Shown here one piece after another: positions 1 to 11,800 of a stretch of DNA of 64,000 bases. The stretch is from Gnetum montanum (lineage: Eukaryota; Streptophyta; Gnetopsida; Gnetales; Gnetaceae). The stretch covers positions 603,753-667,752 of the forward strand of contig MNCI01007731.1 in NCBI GenBank assembly GCA_015680685.1, given 5' to 3'. The notes under the pieces are model-generated. The model saw only the letters and a list, made by a program, of their open reading frames with translations, did not search any database and was not told where the DNA came from. The position numbers were made by a program, and so were the translations under genes. Position 1 is the stretch's first letter. Each line of letters starts with the position of its first letter.

Positions 1-258
1 GGAGGAGGTTTCACACTGCCTCAAAATCAGATTAGATCACATACCCCCCGAGATAGACGTTAGGCCATCTCGAGTTAGTCACTTTCTACGATGCAAAAAT
101 TTTGGTTTTATCCTAGTCTTTATGTGTAACTCTAGCTAACTACTTCATTTTTTATGATGTAGATTCCGGATGAAGAAGCAGGGCCCCTAGAGGGCAGAAA
201 TGATGATATAGAAGAAGATGATGGAGAGAGAGATGATGCAAGGGAAGATGATGTATGA
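1..258 (+). pseudogene. 3' end of a spliced plus-strand ORF (T1 antisense gene tail)
   Basis: Two open segments are separated by a plausible GT-AG intron (about 59-162, ending in a T-rich tract and TAG). The last exon, about 163-258, encodes a very acidic tail rich in Asp and Glu and ends in TGA at 256-258. The segment precedes a hairpin minisatellite and then, on the other strand, the protease and gag of Tat-type element T1. The same order (spliced plus-strand gene, minisatellite, minus-strand protease and gag) recurs at 28977-43901. I therefore read this as the tail of an equivalent antisense gene. Sequence similarity between the two tails is weak: both are short last exons starting with an Asp-Glu motif. 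No known domain is recognised, and the 5' part lies outside the window. Confidence 0.4.
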
Positions 259-416
259 CAGCAAGGGCTTTCAATTTTTTTATTTTTGAAAAACTATTGC
301 AAACATTATTTATCTGAAACCTTGAATGAAAAATGAATTATGATAATATTGGTGTTATTCTAGCTTACAATATCTATGTGATCGATTTTTATGTTTTTAA
401 TGTTTTTAATGTGTCT

Positions 417-690
417 TAGTTTTAGGCCATTTTGGGCCATGTGTAGTTTTAGGCCATTTCAGGCCATGGGGTAATGTAAATGAAAGAAAATTTTGTTTTT
501 CCAGTTTTAGGCCCTTAGTAGGCTATATGTAGTTTTAGGCGATTTCAAGCCATGGCAACTATATAGTTTTAGGTCGTTTCAGGCCATGCATAGTTTTAGG
601 CCATTTCGGGCCATGGGTTGATATAGTTTTAGGCCATTTTGGGCCATGGGGTGATAATATAGTTTTACACCATTTCGAGCCATTACGATG
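417..690 (+). repeat. Hairpin minisatellite array I
   Basis: About eight degenerate units of roughly 26-40 bases each begin with TAGTTTTA. They continue with a short inverted repeat, mostly GGCC, then ATTTCG or a similar loop, then GGCC and ATG. One arm pair varies (GGTC with GGCC, GGCG with AGCC), so pairing is largely kept. The array lies between the antisense ORF tail and the T1 protease. Related arrays occur at 14684-15010, 27386-27610 and 32980-33240. Confidence 0.8.
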
Positions 691-899
691 ATGTAAACGG
701 AAAATATGTAATCGGTTTAAAAGGGTCAATTTGGCACCTAGCGTAGATGGATTGATGTGAAGAAACAATGGATAAATGCAAAATGGATGTTAACTGGGTA
801 GAAAGTAGTGGGGTTTCTAGGCTATGCGTAACTACTTTCTAATCCATTGTGGATTTGGTGAAACATAAGGTTGAGAAGCTTTACTGTGGCATTCTTCTA
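691..899. other. Decayed spacer between minisatellite and T1 protease
   Basis: No supported gene. In the minus direction this is the expected linker region after the protease, with several stops. It repeats a short phrase about a non-matching ORF of 69 codons that simply reads through the minisatellite and is not considered coding. Confidence 0.4.
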
Positions 900-1700
900 C
901 ATGGCTGTCTTCCACTTGGAAAGGAAACTCAGCCCACACATTGTCATTTTCTGAGCCAACATGTTGGGCTGATTTTTTCGCTAAATAGTTAGTATCTATA
1001 GAGATAGGCACTCACTCTTAGATATTATGACCTCTGAGCCATACTCCATAGCTACGTTATTTATTGCTTGCAATGCTACCTCATTGCCATGGATCACCAC
1101 CTCCCTCCCTACATAGGGTAGATGGATCTCCTGATGTATGGGTTAAGAGATAGCCCTAAGTTGTGCTAACCATGACCTCCTCAAGATCAGGTTAAACCCG
1201 GGCATATCTTCCACCAAGATAAACATTCCATTTGTGGGGAACTAGCCCTCTACCATAAAGTTGATGTGGATAGTGTCTTTCACCATAACCCATGCCCCAT
1301 TGAACAACTTCAAGCATGACGTTGTCGTGGGTTTGATCTGGTCCTCCAAAACCCGTTTATCCACAATAGGGAATGGAATGATGTTCGTAGCAGCTTTTTC
1401 ATCAATGTGTACCCTTCGGATCTTATGTTGGCCGACCTAAATTATGATGAATTGAGGTGCTGTAGTCACCTAACCCTTCTAAGGGTCTTCCCTAATGGAA
1501 TCGTCACAGAATGTCAATTGGGATGGTTGCAGTTCTACAAGCTTAGAAGGAAGCAACACCAAGTGAATTACTTTCTCTTCTACTGGCATGTTCTTGTCAA
1601 TTGGTATTGCTATCAACATGCAAACCAGAGCCTCACAGTGTGTAGTGGAAGTCATTATCAAGTCATACAGACTCTACATTGTGTTTTTCTATTTTAGAGC
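900..1700 (-). pseudogene. Retroviral-type aspartic protease of Tat element T1, decayed
   Basis: Minus-strand translation gives a recognisable Tat-lineage protease. A VHID-x-x-AATNIIP segment takes the place of the active-site motif, followed by PGFNLIL and a W-LAQLR segment, then an HLPY-x-GREVVIHG segment. The same series is seen in the better preserved copy at 40113-40562. Here the active-site Asp is followed by Glu-Lys instead of Ser/Gly-Gly, and there are several in-frame stops, so it is not functional. It follows gag in the minus direction, as expected for Ty3/gypsy gag-pol. Domain assignment is by motif order and by comparison with the second copy. Confidence 0.75.
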
Positions 1701-1859
1701 CTACTTGACCTAAGTGAGAGAACTTAAGAGGTCTATTCCACCTTCCTATTTACTACATTTCTCCTCTTCCATTCATCCCAGGAGATGAATTTCCTAAGGA
1801 GGGATAGTTTCAGGTCTAGGGTCAGAACCTTTTGAGTGAGGTTGCGAAGACCATGCGTG

Positions 1860-4070
1860 CGTAAAAGTGTTATCTTTTGGCAATGAGGACATAGATGTAG
1901 AGGGCGAGGGCATAGTCTTGGAAGTACCTAGGATGGTACATTTCATTGATGCCTCACCTATCAAATGCTCTTCTTGTTTCTCTGGACGAGAAAGCTATGG
2001 TGCTATCTTATGTAGGGTGGGGGTGGTTAAGTGGCTTAGCCCCTTCATGACGAATGGCGTTTGTGGTGTTAATGCAGGCGATGGTGCAAGTTTGCTTATA
2101 GAGGATGCAAGGGTAGATGCCTGATGGGGGACCCTTAAGATAAATGATTGCTGTAGTGGTTTTTTAGCTGCTAGTGCTGTAGGTGCACTACACTGAGACA
2201 CATGAACTAAAAATGGCTGCTAAGAAAGTTTAGGATTATTATCAATGTCGATAGTGTTGATAATGTAACCGATGTTATTAGCATTAAGTGAGTCCTTGTA
2301 GACATGCATAGATTGATTTTTGGAACACACTGGGTTTCTTTCATCCAGAACCAGCTTCCCTTGATCAATCATTCTTTGAATGTTGTCCTTTTATGCCAAA
2401 TAGTAGTCTGTATCGTGACTACATTGTTGATGATAGTTACAGAATCGCTCCAGCCTGAAATTCTTAGGAATTTGAGGTTCATTGGGCAAGGCCAAAGAAG
2501 GTTTCCTAAGGAGTTTACAGTATCGTTGATGTTTTTTGGCTCCATCCTCTAACATCCACTTGTGTTGGATATACCCCACTCCTAGTAATTGCTTCAAAAT
2601 TTCTAAACACTTGACAAGCAACGGGGTATACTTAGAGCGATCTTTACACTCGAAGTTAGGGTTGGATGGTGTGGATGCTTCAGGTGTCGAGGTGGAGGCT
2701 TGAGTAGCGTTGCTTGGTGTGGGTGTGGGGTTAGTCAACGTAGTGGCCACTTTATTATTGTTCTTGTTTTTGTTGGGCTTGGCTTCATTTTCCATAGCGG
2801 CCACTATGGCTATTTTAGCCTTGCCCTTATCCTTGTCCTTCTTTGTGAATGTGTTCTTGTATGCAACATAGGTTGGGTCTTTGCTTGCCTCCGCCACATC
2901 TTGTATGCTCTTGGTCTGGGCAAAAGCCTAACTAAGAGTCTATGGAGCAAGATAGTATAGTTTGGACTTAATGAATTCATTCACTACACTCTTAAAGATT
3001 TCCAGCAGATCGGCCTCCACGATAGGCTCACAGATCTCATTAAGGATAACACTCCACCGCTGTTTGAATTTATGGACTAGTTCTAGAGGATCTTGCTTCA
3101 CGCTGATCAATTGATCCAGCATAACCTCTGGTCTCAAGTTATACTTGAAATATGTTACGAACTGGGTTAGTAGCTCCTCTAGGGTTGAGATACAGGAGCG
3201 TGGGAGTGCACGATACCAGTCCAAGGCTTTGCCCATTAAAGACATAGCGAAGACGTGGATAATTGTATGTGACCATTGTTGCAAACTAAGGGACTTAGAT
3301 CTAAATGTTATAAGATGCACGTTGGGATCAGCCTCCCTGTTGTATTTTGTGAAGTGGGGGAGTGGCATCCCAGGGGGTAACGTTAGCATGGGGAATACCA
3401 GACTGATGGGATCATCATGGTGAAATCCATGACTTATACCGTGTTAGACCTGGCAGCCTTGAGGCATTTAATTTCCTTAGTAAGGATCTAGATAAGCTGG
3501 AATGCTTGATCTAGACCTGGGGATGATGCGGATGGTTGGGGAGCTGTAGAGGCAACTACCATTTGTGGCGTGGTAGGGGTAGCAACGTGATCCATAAGCG
3601 GTGCCATTAGGATGACCCCTATGAAAGGTGCTGCTTGTGCTGTCCACCATCCAGTAGGTGGTGCTATTGGAGCAAAAGCTTCAGGTTGTACCATGGGGTA
3701 GGCCATTTGCATGGCCAATGGGGTAGACCATAGTCCCACGCTTGGTTGTACCATTTGCAGGGCTTGGTACATTTGGTGGCAAGCATAGTGGAACATTTGT
3801 GATGGTGGCAAAATAAGAGGAGAAGTGAATGGGGTCCACCATGTGGGTGGGACTGAGCCCACCACTGATGGTGGGACAAGTGTAGATGCTGGAATGGATG
3901 AAAAAATTGCATGAAACTATGATGTAGGTACAATGTGAATGTAGGGCACAGTAGCCATGATTGGTGTGTGCTGCGAAGTAGGAATGGATTAGGAAATAGT
4001 TTGTGGAGGGATAGTAGCTGAGAATTAGATGGGTGAATAGACTTGTTGATATGCCGATGGCATGGCACAG
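1860..4070 (-). pseudogene. Gag polyprotein of Tat element T1, decayed
   Basis: Read on the minus strand, an N-terminal Pro/Gln/Ala/Met-rich stretch (about 4070-3490) is followed by a basic linker and then the retrotransposon gag domain (about 3389-2940). That domain includes LITFRSKSL, ALDWYRALP and FVTYFKYNL-type segments. Next come a Lys/Asn-rich and Thr/Pro/Ser-rich linker (about 2890-2640) and a zinc-knuckle-like CNYHQQ-x-SHDTDYY segment near 2400. The order and many residues match the gag at 40608-43901. Stops and frame breaks near 3480, 2940 and 2390 make it a pseudogene. In a live element the product would form the capsid of the cytoplasmic virus-like particle. The region past the zinc knuckle, 2200-1860, encodes a Ser/Thr/Pro-rich linker. 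Confidence 0.8.
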
Positions 4071-5160
4071 CTACCCATTGCTGATGATACTACGGATTGC
4101 GATGATGCAGATGTGATCATAAAGGGAGTGGTGGTAGAGAGCAGGTTCATCTAGAAAGACAAGATGGAAGGGATGGTGGTAGTGTTGGTTTGACCCCCAC
4201 CCTCAAACTAGGAATCCTATTCCTCTTTCCTATCTTTGAATGTCTCATCATAATGATATGTTATGTGTTACCACTCCCTAGGCCTAGTCAATCGTGTCAG
4301 CTGATCTATGATCCACTGATGCGTTTGCATCAGAGGAATGGAAATTCCAGGAGTGGGAGTAAATTCCCTCCCATTATAGTAAGCAAACTCGAAGCTACAT
4401 TTTTCTTTGAGTTCTTATTTTTCTAATGGTAGATTTACCTAAACCTTAGTGTAGAGAAAGTTGTATTACTCGTATTACTATGCCAAGCTCCCAGGTGATC
4501 AGTTTTGGATCCTGAGAGATCGGTGTAGCTCTCGCATTGGGTTAAGTGGTTGCTCAACACCTGTGCTGCCCTCAACCAAGAGGGGAACCTCAACGTTAGA
4601 GGTAGTAACTGTGGTCCTTGAGGAAATCATTTTTTTAAGGTCAAAAATGGTTCAAAAATAAGAAAAACAAGGATATCAAGTGAATGTCGAAGGCTTTCTA
4701 TCCTGTAGGATTCCAAAGGAACCGTTGCGACAACTGGTCTACATCACACGATGTGTAAACAACTGCAAAATGGTGTCACATTTATGCTAGTGAATGATGG
4801 GGTATAGAAAGTATGCAGGACCACCATAAAACAAAGAAAAGGCACCAAATGCCCTCCTAGAGTGCTAGAAAACTATAGTGACCAAAAACGTCAGTGGCTG
4901 GAAACACCAAGAGGTCATCAAATGAATAGTTTTAACCTCAAATCTGTGCGAGGGCCATGCTAGATAAAATGGAGGAGGGGCACCTTGAATGGTCTGGTTG
5001 ATCAGATAGGGACTTAATTGGTGTAACTTAACCTTATGTGAACGTTTAATTCAGAAACAATTTTTGTAGCATGATATAACAATTATTAAATGCAACGGGG
5101 AAAAAATGATGTAAAATGCAATGATAATGAATAGGAATGTAAAGTAAACTAAAGTTAGAA
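4071..5160. other. Presumed T1 leader; no gene seen
   Basis: Between the gag start and the promoter-like LTR the sequence has no long open frame with recognisable homology. Two short plus-strand ORFs (4190-4426 and 4461-4661) show no domain. By position in a minus-strand element this should hold the gag 5' end, leader, primer-binding site and LTR end. I could not place the primer-binding site with confidence. Confidence 0.35.
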
Positions 5161-5430
5161 AATGCATCACCTCAAGATCACGACTTTACTTTGTTGAGAT
5201 GGATATAATCAGTTGTGCAACACTACGAGGCACAGAGATTCCAAAGGTAACCAAAATGTTCAAAGTATTCCAACAATGTTCTTGAATGCGGACTTAAAAG
5301 CCAACACTGCAAAATGCTAAGAAGCCGACTACTCTATTTTGTCAAAAAATTGTTGACCACCAAGATTTGCCAACACGATAAATTCCCGATTTGCCAACCT
5401 TGCCAACCCTTTGAGCGTTGCTCATCGAGG

Positions 5431-5440
5431 TATTTATAGG
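5431..5440 (-). promoter_or_regulatory. TATA box of T1 LTR
   Basis: The minus strand reads CCTATAAATA. It sits between the palindromic array (upstream in the minus direction) and the leader, as expected for a U3/R boundary promoter. Confidence 0.6.
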
Positions 5441-5589
5441 GCTAGGAGCAAGTGAGAAATGAGGTCTAAATGCCACGTGTCCTAGACCCATGAGATGCCG
5501 ACGTGTCTTTGCTGCAAAGATGCACGATGCTAGTTGTGAACTTGCTACACTGTCAAAACTACTCATTCCAACAATGCAAGCAGGAAATG

Positions 5590-6125
5590 AAGCAGATTGA
5601 AGAAGCTTCGCTACTTGCTATGCTATGCTACATTATGTAGCGTAGCATGTTGGTGTAACATAGCCACCTACTATGATGTGCTATGCTACGTAGTGTAGCT
5701 GCTTGCTAAGCTATGCTACGTTGCGTAGTGTAGCATCTTGGCATAGCGTAGGCACTGGTTTGGAAAAAAGAAACTTGCATTGAAGTTGCTAGCTTTTGCT
5801 AAAAGTCTTGGCACATGCAGGATTAACTTTTGGAACATTTCATCAACTTTCATATTTGCTATGCTATGTTATGCTACGTAGCGTAGCATAGCATGGAAGC
5901 TAATGTAACTTGCACTTCTGTCAACTGCGATGAGAAAACTTTACTTGTTCTACCCTTGCTTTGCTATGCTACACTATGTAGCATAGCATAGCGTAGCACC
6001 CCATGTTGGCTGATTTCTAACTTTGCTTTTGCGTGAACATATTGCTAAAAATTGCATTTGGACATTTGCTTGATGTTTCAAAGGCTTGCTCTGTTGAACA
6101 GCATAGCGTAGTGTAGCACACTTCT
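5590..6125. repeat. Palindromic repeat array, GCTATGCTACGTAGC type
   Basis: Repeated clusters of GCTATGCTAC and its complement GTAGCATAGC occur at about 5605-5650, 5665-5750, 5855-5900, 5955-6000 and 6100-6120. Several are back to back, forming perfect or near-perfect palindromes such as GCTACGTAGC. They lie just upstream of the minus-strand TATA box, so they are candidates for enhancer or protein-binding sites. The motif differs from that of the other LTR families in the window. Confidence 0.75.
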
Positions 6126-6409
6126 CCACTAGCAAACTTGCCAAACTGTTTTACCCATCCTAAACACCGTCGAGAACTCCATGCATGGTTTCTGAGTAGA
6201 CTGTCAGCCAGGTGAATCATCCAGGTTGGCGGGCTAGAGAGTCCATCGGGCCTATCATCTCTGGATGGTAGAAAAATTACCGGACTGAACAGTCTAAACT
6301 CAGTGAATTCATTTCCTACAAAACTATCATGAAGCTACACTTGTGGAAATCCCTTGCTTTAATTCCAAGACCCTAGTGAAGCAAGAGGATCTCCAAATTC
6401 TATGATGTT

Positions 6410-7541
6410 TTAGGGGTGACTTGAAATAGCCAAGGAGCTAAAAGAATGCTTGGTTTCTGAAGTTTCTAAATTAAAAGCCTAGATTGCTAACCCTGCATAT
6501 CTCAACCTAGCATTAACAAGAGATGAAGCTATGGAACAACTTCACACTAAAATGAAAGGGGTTGAGAATGCAATGGAGATGGCGATGTTCTACCAATCCT
6601 TGGCATAGGCCACATAGCACAAGATTTAGAAGGCCTTGGATTAGACCCCAGTAGGATAATGTACAATTGACCATAGAGAACCATCACATGTGGAATTTTG
6701 ATGAGTGCAAGCAACAATTAACCAATTTCATCCATTAACAACAAGAGCAATTGGACAAAGAAAAGATAGAACTACAAAGACTAGCAATAGAAAATAGAAA
6801 TATATCCATGAAGGAGGTCCATTCCCTTCACCAAAAAACTACAATCAAGGTAGCTACTTAGAAATTAGAGATTCTAAAATTTGAGAGAGTTAAGGATCAT
6901 TACAAAGAAAAAATCGGTCAAAAAAAGGAAGTAAATGAAAAACACATCCAGTTGGTGAAGGAAAAAGTGAATGAAACCCTTAAAAAAACTCTAGCAAGGA
7001 AGATAAGTGTGGTAACCCATTGTTGATGGGATAGATGCGTACAACAAAGTAAAAATCCACATGAAGGAGTTGCAAATTGAGGATATGATAGAATAACTAG
7101 AGCTCACCAATCTCCATTATGCAAATTTGGCCATGTTGACTATCGAATAGCCATGGCCAAAACTCAAGAAACAAATGGCCAACTCATACTTTTTGTACAA
7201 GGCCAAGTTCAAGCATCACAAAGACACTAAGCAAAAGCTTGTAGTGGAAAATTCTAAACTTGAAGTTCTCAAGGCACAATTCATTGATCAATGATTAATT
7301 ACCAAGAACCTAGCAAAAAGGATGAACAACTACCAAGAGCTGTAAAATGTAGTCAGGGAATTCAATATTAAACATGAACAGTTTGTTGCCTAGTTTGTTA
7401 ATGTGAAGGAGATGTTCCTAGTAATTCCCTATACTCAAGCACTCATTTTTCTCAAATTATTTTATTTTGTTAAGACTCAATCAATAATCCCATACCTTTT
7501 CAATTTTATAATAGAACTCAAGGATGAATTTTCATTCAATC
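6410..7541 (+). pseudogene. Decayed coiled-coil ORF of an LTR element, 3' internal region
   Basis: Plus-strand frames give broken stretches rich in Lys, Glu, Gln and Leu (about 6520-6590, 6730-6990, 7260-7450). They look like a long coiled coil, with many stops and frame changes. The stretch ends just before a polypurine tract and LTR B1, so it is the last internal ORF of that element. No catalytic motif is visible. In Athila-like elements an extra ORF of unclear function often lies here. I cannot show homology to it. Confidence 0.4.
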
Positions 7542-7550
7542 GTGGGGGTA
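7542..7550 (+). promoter_or_regulatory. Polypurine tract before LTR B1
   Basis: GTGGGGGTA lies immediately before the LTR start TGATGAG. The same tract with conserved flanking sequence is seen in inverse orientation at 62506-62514, next to the related LTR at 61671-62505. Confidence 0.7.
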
Positions 7551-8434
7551 TGATGAGCATCAAAGTGTTGCATTGACGGGCCTCTATTAACATGACCTTG
7601 TCGACAAGCCCTAGTCAATGAGGCCCCATTTACATGGTGTTGCCCCATCAATAGGGCCATGTTGACATAGCATTTGCTATGTTTAAGGGGTCTCATCAAC
7701 ATAGTCTTATAGAAAAATCTATAAATACAATCTCCCAGCCATGTTTATGCATCATTCAAGTTAGAAAGTATATAGATCTTTTTTCAAGAATTGTTGTACT
7801 TGAACCATACTAGTGTGTACATCAATAAAGATGAGCCTTTTGATCAAACCTTGCAGCACTTAGAATGCATTAATGATTTATTTATGCATTTATTTTTTTC
7901 ATTAATTATGTTGTTAATTAAGCTAAATTAGACTTCAATTGATTAGTTAATTAATTAAGCTAAATAGATTAAACACGTAAGTATGACTACTTCAAGCATA
8001 AACACATATTTGCTTGGTAATCCCATCAACATTATTGATTGGTGTACCCAATAGTGTAGCACTTGGTAACCCAATAATGGATACATGGGTTCAAGAAGTG
8101 TATGAAAAGTGGAACTAGATGCTTATGTTAGGACTAGTTGAAGATTAGTTAGTTAGTTAGACTAAATTAGTGGCTAAATAACTTCATCTCTCTACTTTAA
8201 CCACAAAAGAACATAAAATATAAAATAATAAAAATCATATGCCTCAATTACACTTAACCATACCATGTGCATCACAAGTGTAATTGAAAAGACAACAAAC
8301 AACCATTAGGCCAAGGTTCACTTCCTAGAAGACTAGAGTATTGGAAACTATACAATCCATGAAATTTGACCAAATCACATGTTCATGCTTTGTGATTCAT
8401 ATGGTTGGATGTAGGGGTACCTCACTACTTATCA
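7551..8434 (+). repeat. LTR B1 (3' LTR, plus orientation)
   Basis: The LTR starts TGATGAG after a polypurine tract and ends CTTATCA, an imperfect inverted repeat of the start. A TATA box lies at 7718-7727. The part after the TATA box is clearly homologous, inverted, to 61671-62390. Shared landmarks include the TTGTACYTGAAC segment, AATAAAG, a TTAGTTAGTTAG tract and the terminal GGGGTACCTCAC segment. The U3 before the TATA box is not homologous to that copy. It carries repeated GGCC/AGTCAATG phrases instead. The element is inserted in an LTR of family A, which resumes at 8435. Confidence 0.8.
7718..7727 (+). promoter_or_regulatory. TATA box of LTR B1
   Basis: TCTATAAATA lies about 170 bases into the LTR. 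The related LTR at 61671-62505 has TCTATAAATA at the equivalent place on the opposite strand. Confidence 0.6.
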
Positions 8435-8855
8435 CTTTCTCTCTAGGAGAAATTAGGAGTAGATTCACAAAATTGTGTTCAAAAGTTTTTGCAAAATTTT
8501 ATCTGTTACAAGTATCATATTATAGGGACTATATAGACTAAGTGATTGAACAAGATAGGAATCTCTAAAAACTTGCAATATTTTACAAAGATAGCTTAAT
8601 TTCTATTATGATGATCAATTACAGTTTTATACACAACCTAATCATTTCAACATTCACAATAGCAAACACATACTCATGATTAATTCATTTGATAAGTACT
8701 GAGTTTATTTGGATTTGTCTAGGCCTTGGTGTTGCTAGAGACCAGCAAGCACCTAAACCTTATTTGAAGAACACTTTTGATCCCAAGACTTCCCAAGGTC
8801 ATGAGACTTGAAGGCCAACCAATCTTGGTAGTTTGGTTCCAAATGGTCACCAACA
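8435..8855 (+). repeat. LTR family A remnant (3' part)
   Basis: The segment matches the last part of the family A LTR (about 24690-25060). It starts in the CTTTCTCT phrase, includes the TTGTTACAAGT-like and CTTGGTGTTGC-AGAGACCAGCA segments, and ends GTCACCAACA, which corresponds to the LTR terminus GCCAACA. It is diverged, with an internal extra stretch near 8780-8840. The B1 element interrupts its 5' side. Confidence 0.75.
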
Positions 8856-11800
8856 GTAGGGTTTGATCCTTTCCCTACACTAGAGAGGAGGTTTTTTCAA
8901 GATTGGTTGTAAGCATGAAAACTTGAAAAGGCATATTTAAAACCATTAGGCCTTTCCTTTTCTTTTGTTTTGGATTTTCTCCTTTGCTTCTTTGGCTTTA
9001 TACTATGAATTTCTATTTTTAATATATTGATTTTTTGGGGTCCAATACCTCTAAACTTAATGGAATATTTACAAGTGAATTACTTCCTTCATATTAATTT
9101 TAGGTAGTAGAGTTTATTATCTTTTTAAAGGTTAATTTATAATATTTTTATATAAAATTTTAGCTTTACTCTCATAATATTGAGCATTGGTTGCTAGTTA
9201 GATGATCATTTCATACAACCTTGCACTTAAATGTGCTAAGTTCAAAACTCAATATATTGATATCTAGTTTCACCTAATATATTGTCAACTTAGGAACATG
9301 TTACTTCATATTACCTATTTCTAAAAAATATTCTCATTCTTTTATCTTTTCCATTAGTCTTATAACCACTGTGATTTTATGTCATTCATCCTCACCACTG
9401 TTGTTATCCAAAAATTTAGAATGTGTGACATTTCACTCATTATAAGAAAGTTATAATCTTAACATCTTTCTAATTACTCTATCTATTATACATCACATTT
9501 AATTTTGCCATCATTTTTATTGTTATCATCTAAGATAAGATCAATTATTCAATATAGAAAAACTATGATTAGAAAATTATTTGCTCCAATTACCTTATAC
9601 CTTACACTATGTGCAACCTCTACTTTTACTTCATGTTTACTATGATCTTAATAGCCAATTCAACATCAATTATCATGTACCTCATCATGAGTTAAACCAT
9701 ACACATTGATTTTACTAACTAACGTGAGAAGAAAACGATCAACTAATATAATCACATTCCCTTATCTACAGAGTTCAACTAGGATTGCATGTGAACACTT
9801 GTATCTCATATGGTTTGGTGTTGGGTACTCCACCACTCATTAATAACCATGGTAATGTTTGCAGTTTTTATCTTCTCCATTACCATCAGCATTTATGGGA
9901 GAATCCTTATGAATCTTTGTATGTAATAATGCTACTATTTTTCTCTATTTTTTCTTATCCATCACCATCAATATTTCTATAACTTTTCTTCCCCGTTACC
10001 ATAACCATTTATTAGAAAATTATAATGAATCTTTATATGTAATAATGCTATCTTATTTCTTTATATGTAATAATAAAAATTTTACAAAAGCAAAAAGTTG
10101 TAAAAATAAAGTTCATATGCTTAATAAGATAAAAAATATTAACAATGTCATACCCAACTTTCTAAAAAATCAATGGAAGATTATTAACTCATAAATCATG
10201 AAACTTTAGCATATTTTTCATATTGAACATTAAAATCTAGAGCCCATGTGTGAGTGATCATTATTGCTTGCTTATGTATAAAAGACCCTATAACTATGGC
10301 ACATTACACTGTCGAAGTATTACCTAACTTAACAAATAGAAAAAATGATAATAATACCTAGCATGAAGGACTTGGATGTTGTGTTTTTTCATCACATCAT
10401 TTAACTACAACATACAACTTCAATTATGAAGTAGGTAACTCCCAATTTGAATGAACACATATTTTGATAAAAGATTAACAACCAATGACTTATATGCATC
10501 ATTAGAAAGAACAAAATTAGTTGTCTTAGTTGCATTAACATTACTAAAAGAAGACGTCATGGCATTTTTCTTACCATCTTTTAAATTTGCATTTTTAAAA
10601 TCAAACGAAATTTTTGCATTAATAAAAGAAGTAGAAATTTCATCATTGGTTGATGAAGTTGAGAATAATATAAAATCCTCCATAGGGATATTCTAAAGAA
10701 ATTATATTTTTTGTAGAAAAATTAGATTTGTTGAAAAAATTAGATTCACTTATAAAAGGAATTTTGAAATTGGTCTAATAGATCCAAGGACTCTCAATGG
10801 ATGGAAGGAAAACCTTCCATTTTAGTATATAAAATAGGAAATAATATACTAGTGACATATACATATATAATGTATCTTTAGTATTTATTTTTCAAAATTA
10901 AACGAAATAACTATTTTTACATCTCTAAGTTTTCAAGTATTTGTTTTCAAGTATTATAGACTTGTGACACATAGCCCAAGGAATCTGACACTAGTCTATA
11001 ATAGATTTATTCCATTAATACCATTAGAATAGTGACTTGGCATGGTAGGATTTCTATTTCTTGTGACATATTCATACAATGTGGTGCTGGTAGGTCAACA
11101 AAAGTCATTATTTTCTAGTCTTGTCTTAACAAAACGAGGTCACTTACATGAGTTCTTTTTCACTATTCACCTATATTAAGAGCTAAATCTTTGTTTATTT
11201 GTAATTTCTTCATACAATCTTCAATCATTTTTTCCTATTTCTTTTTTGGTTTTCCTTTCAATGGCTTTACTAGAATAATGATGTAGCAATATTTTTTTAT
11301 AGGTTCATTATTTGATCTTCTTTGCACATACAAAAACCATCTAAAATGTCATTCTTGCAACTTATCTAAAATGGGAGCCACTCCCATTCAACATCCATCT
11401 AAGCATTCACATTTCTACCACTACGATTTATTATTTATTTCTCTTTTATACTACCCAACATTCAACATTATATAAGATAACAAGCTTTACTATCTTGTAA
11501 TATTTTCTTTTTAGTTTTAATAGTATTTTTTTATTTAATAGAGCACTACTAGCTTACCTCTATTTTAACTATTATACCTTATCCTATTTCTTGTATCTTT
11601 ATGGATGATATTATATTTGTGTATAAGGTTTTTATAAAGAAAGAAAAAATAGAAACCTCAAAAACATATATATTAACATAAAATAAAAATTAAAACAAAC
11701 ATGTTTTTTACAAGATGAATATATAGATATGATACCCAACAAAAAAAAATCCCATTGATGTGGCAGAACACAATCAGGTCGGGCTCACATGAATAGATTT

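Larger units (their letters stand above)
5160..6260 (-). repeat. T1 LTR region with promoter and palindromic U3 (boundaries unresolved)
   Basis: This region lies upstream of gag in the minus orientation. It contains a TATA box on the minus strand at 5431-5440 and, further upstream (5590-6125), an array of palindromic repeats. The arrangement is the same as in the T2 LTR. Exact LTR ends and a target duplication were not found. The upper side abuts a plus-strand LTR element relic around 6300-6410, so the LTR may be truncated there. Confidence 0.55.

Noticed and set aside
10420-10696. Complementary ORFs of 81 and 87 codons
   Set aside because: The residues are low-complexity and AT-driven, with no recognisable family or promoter.
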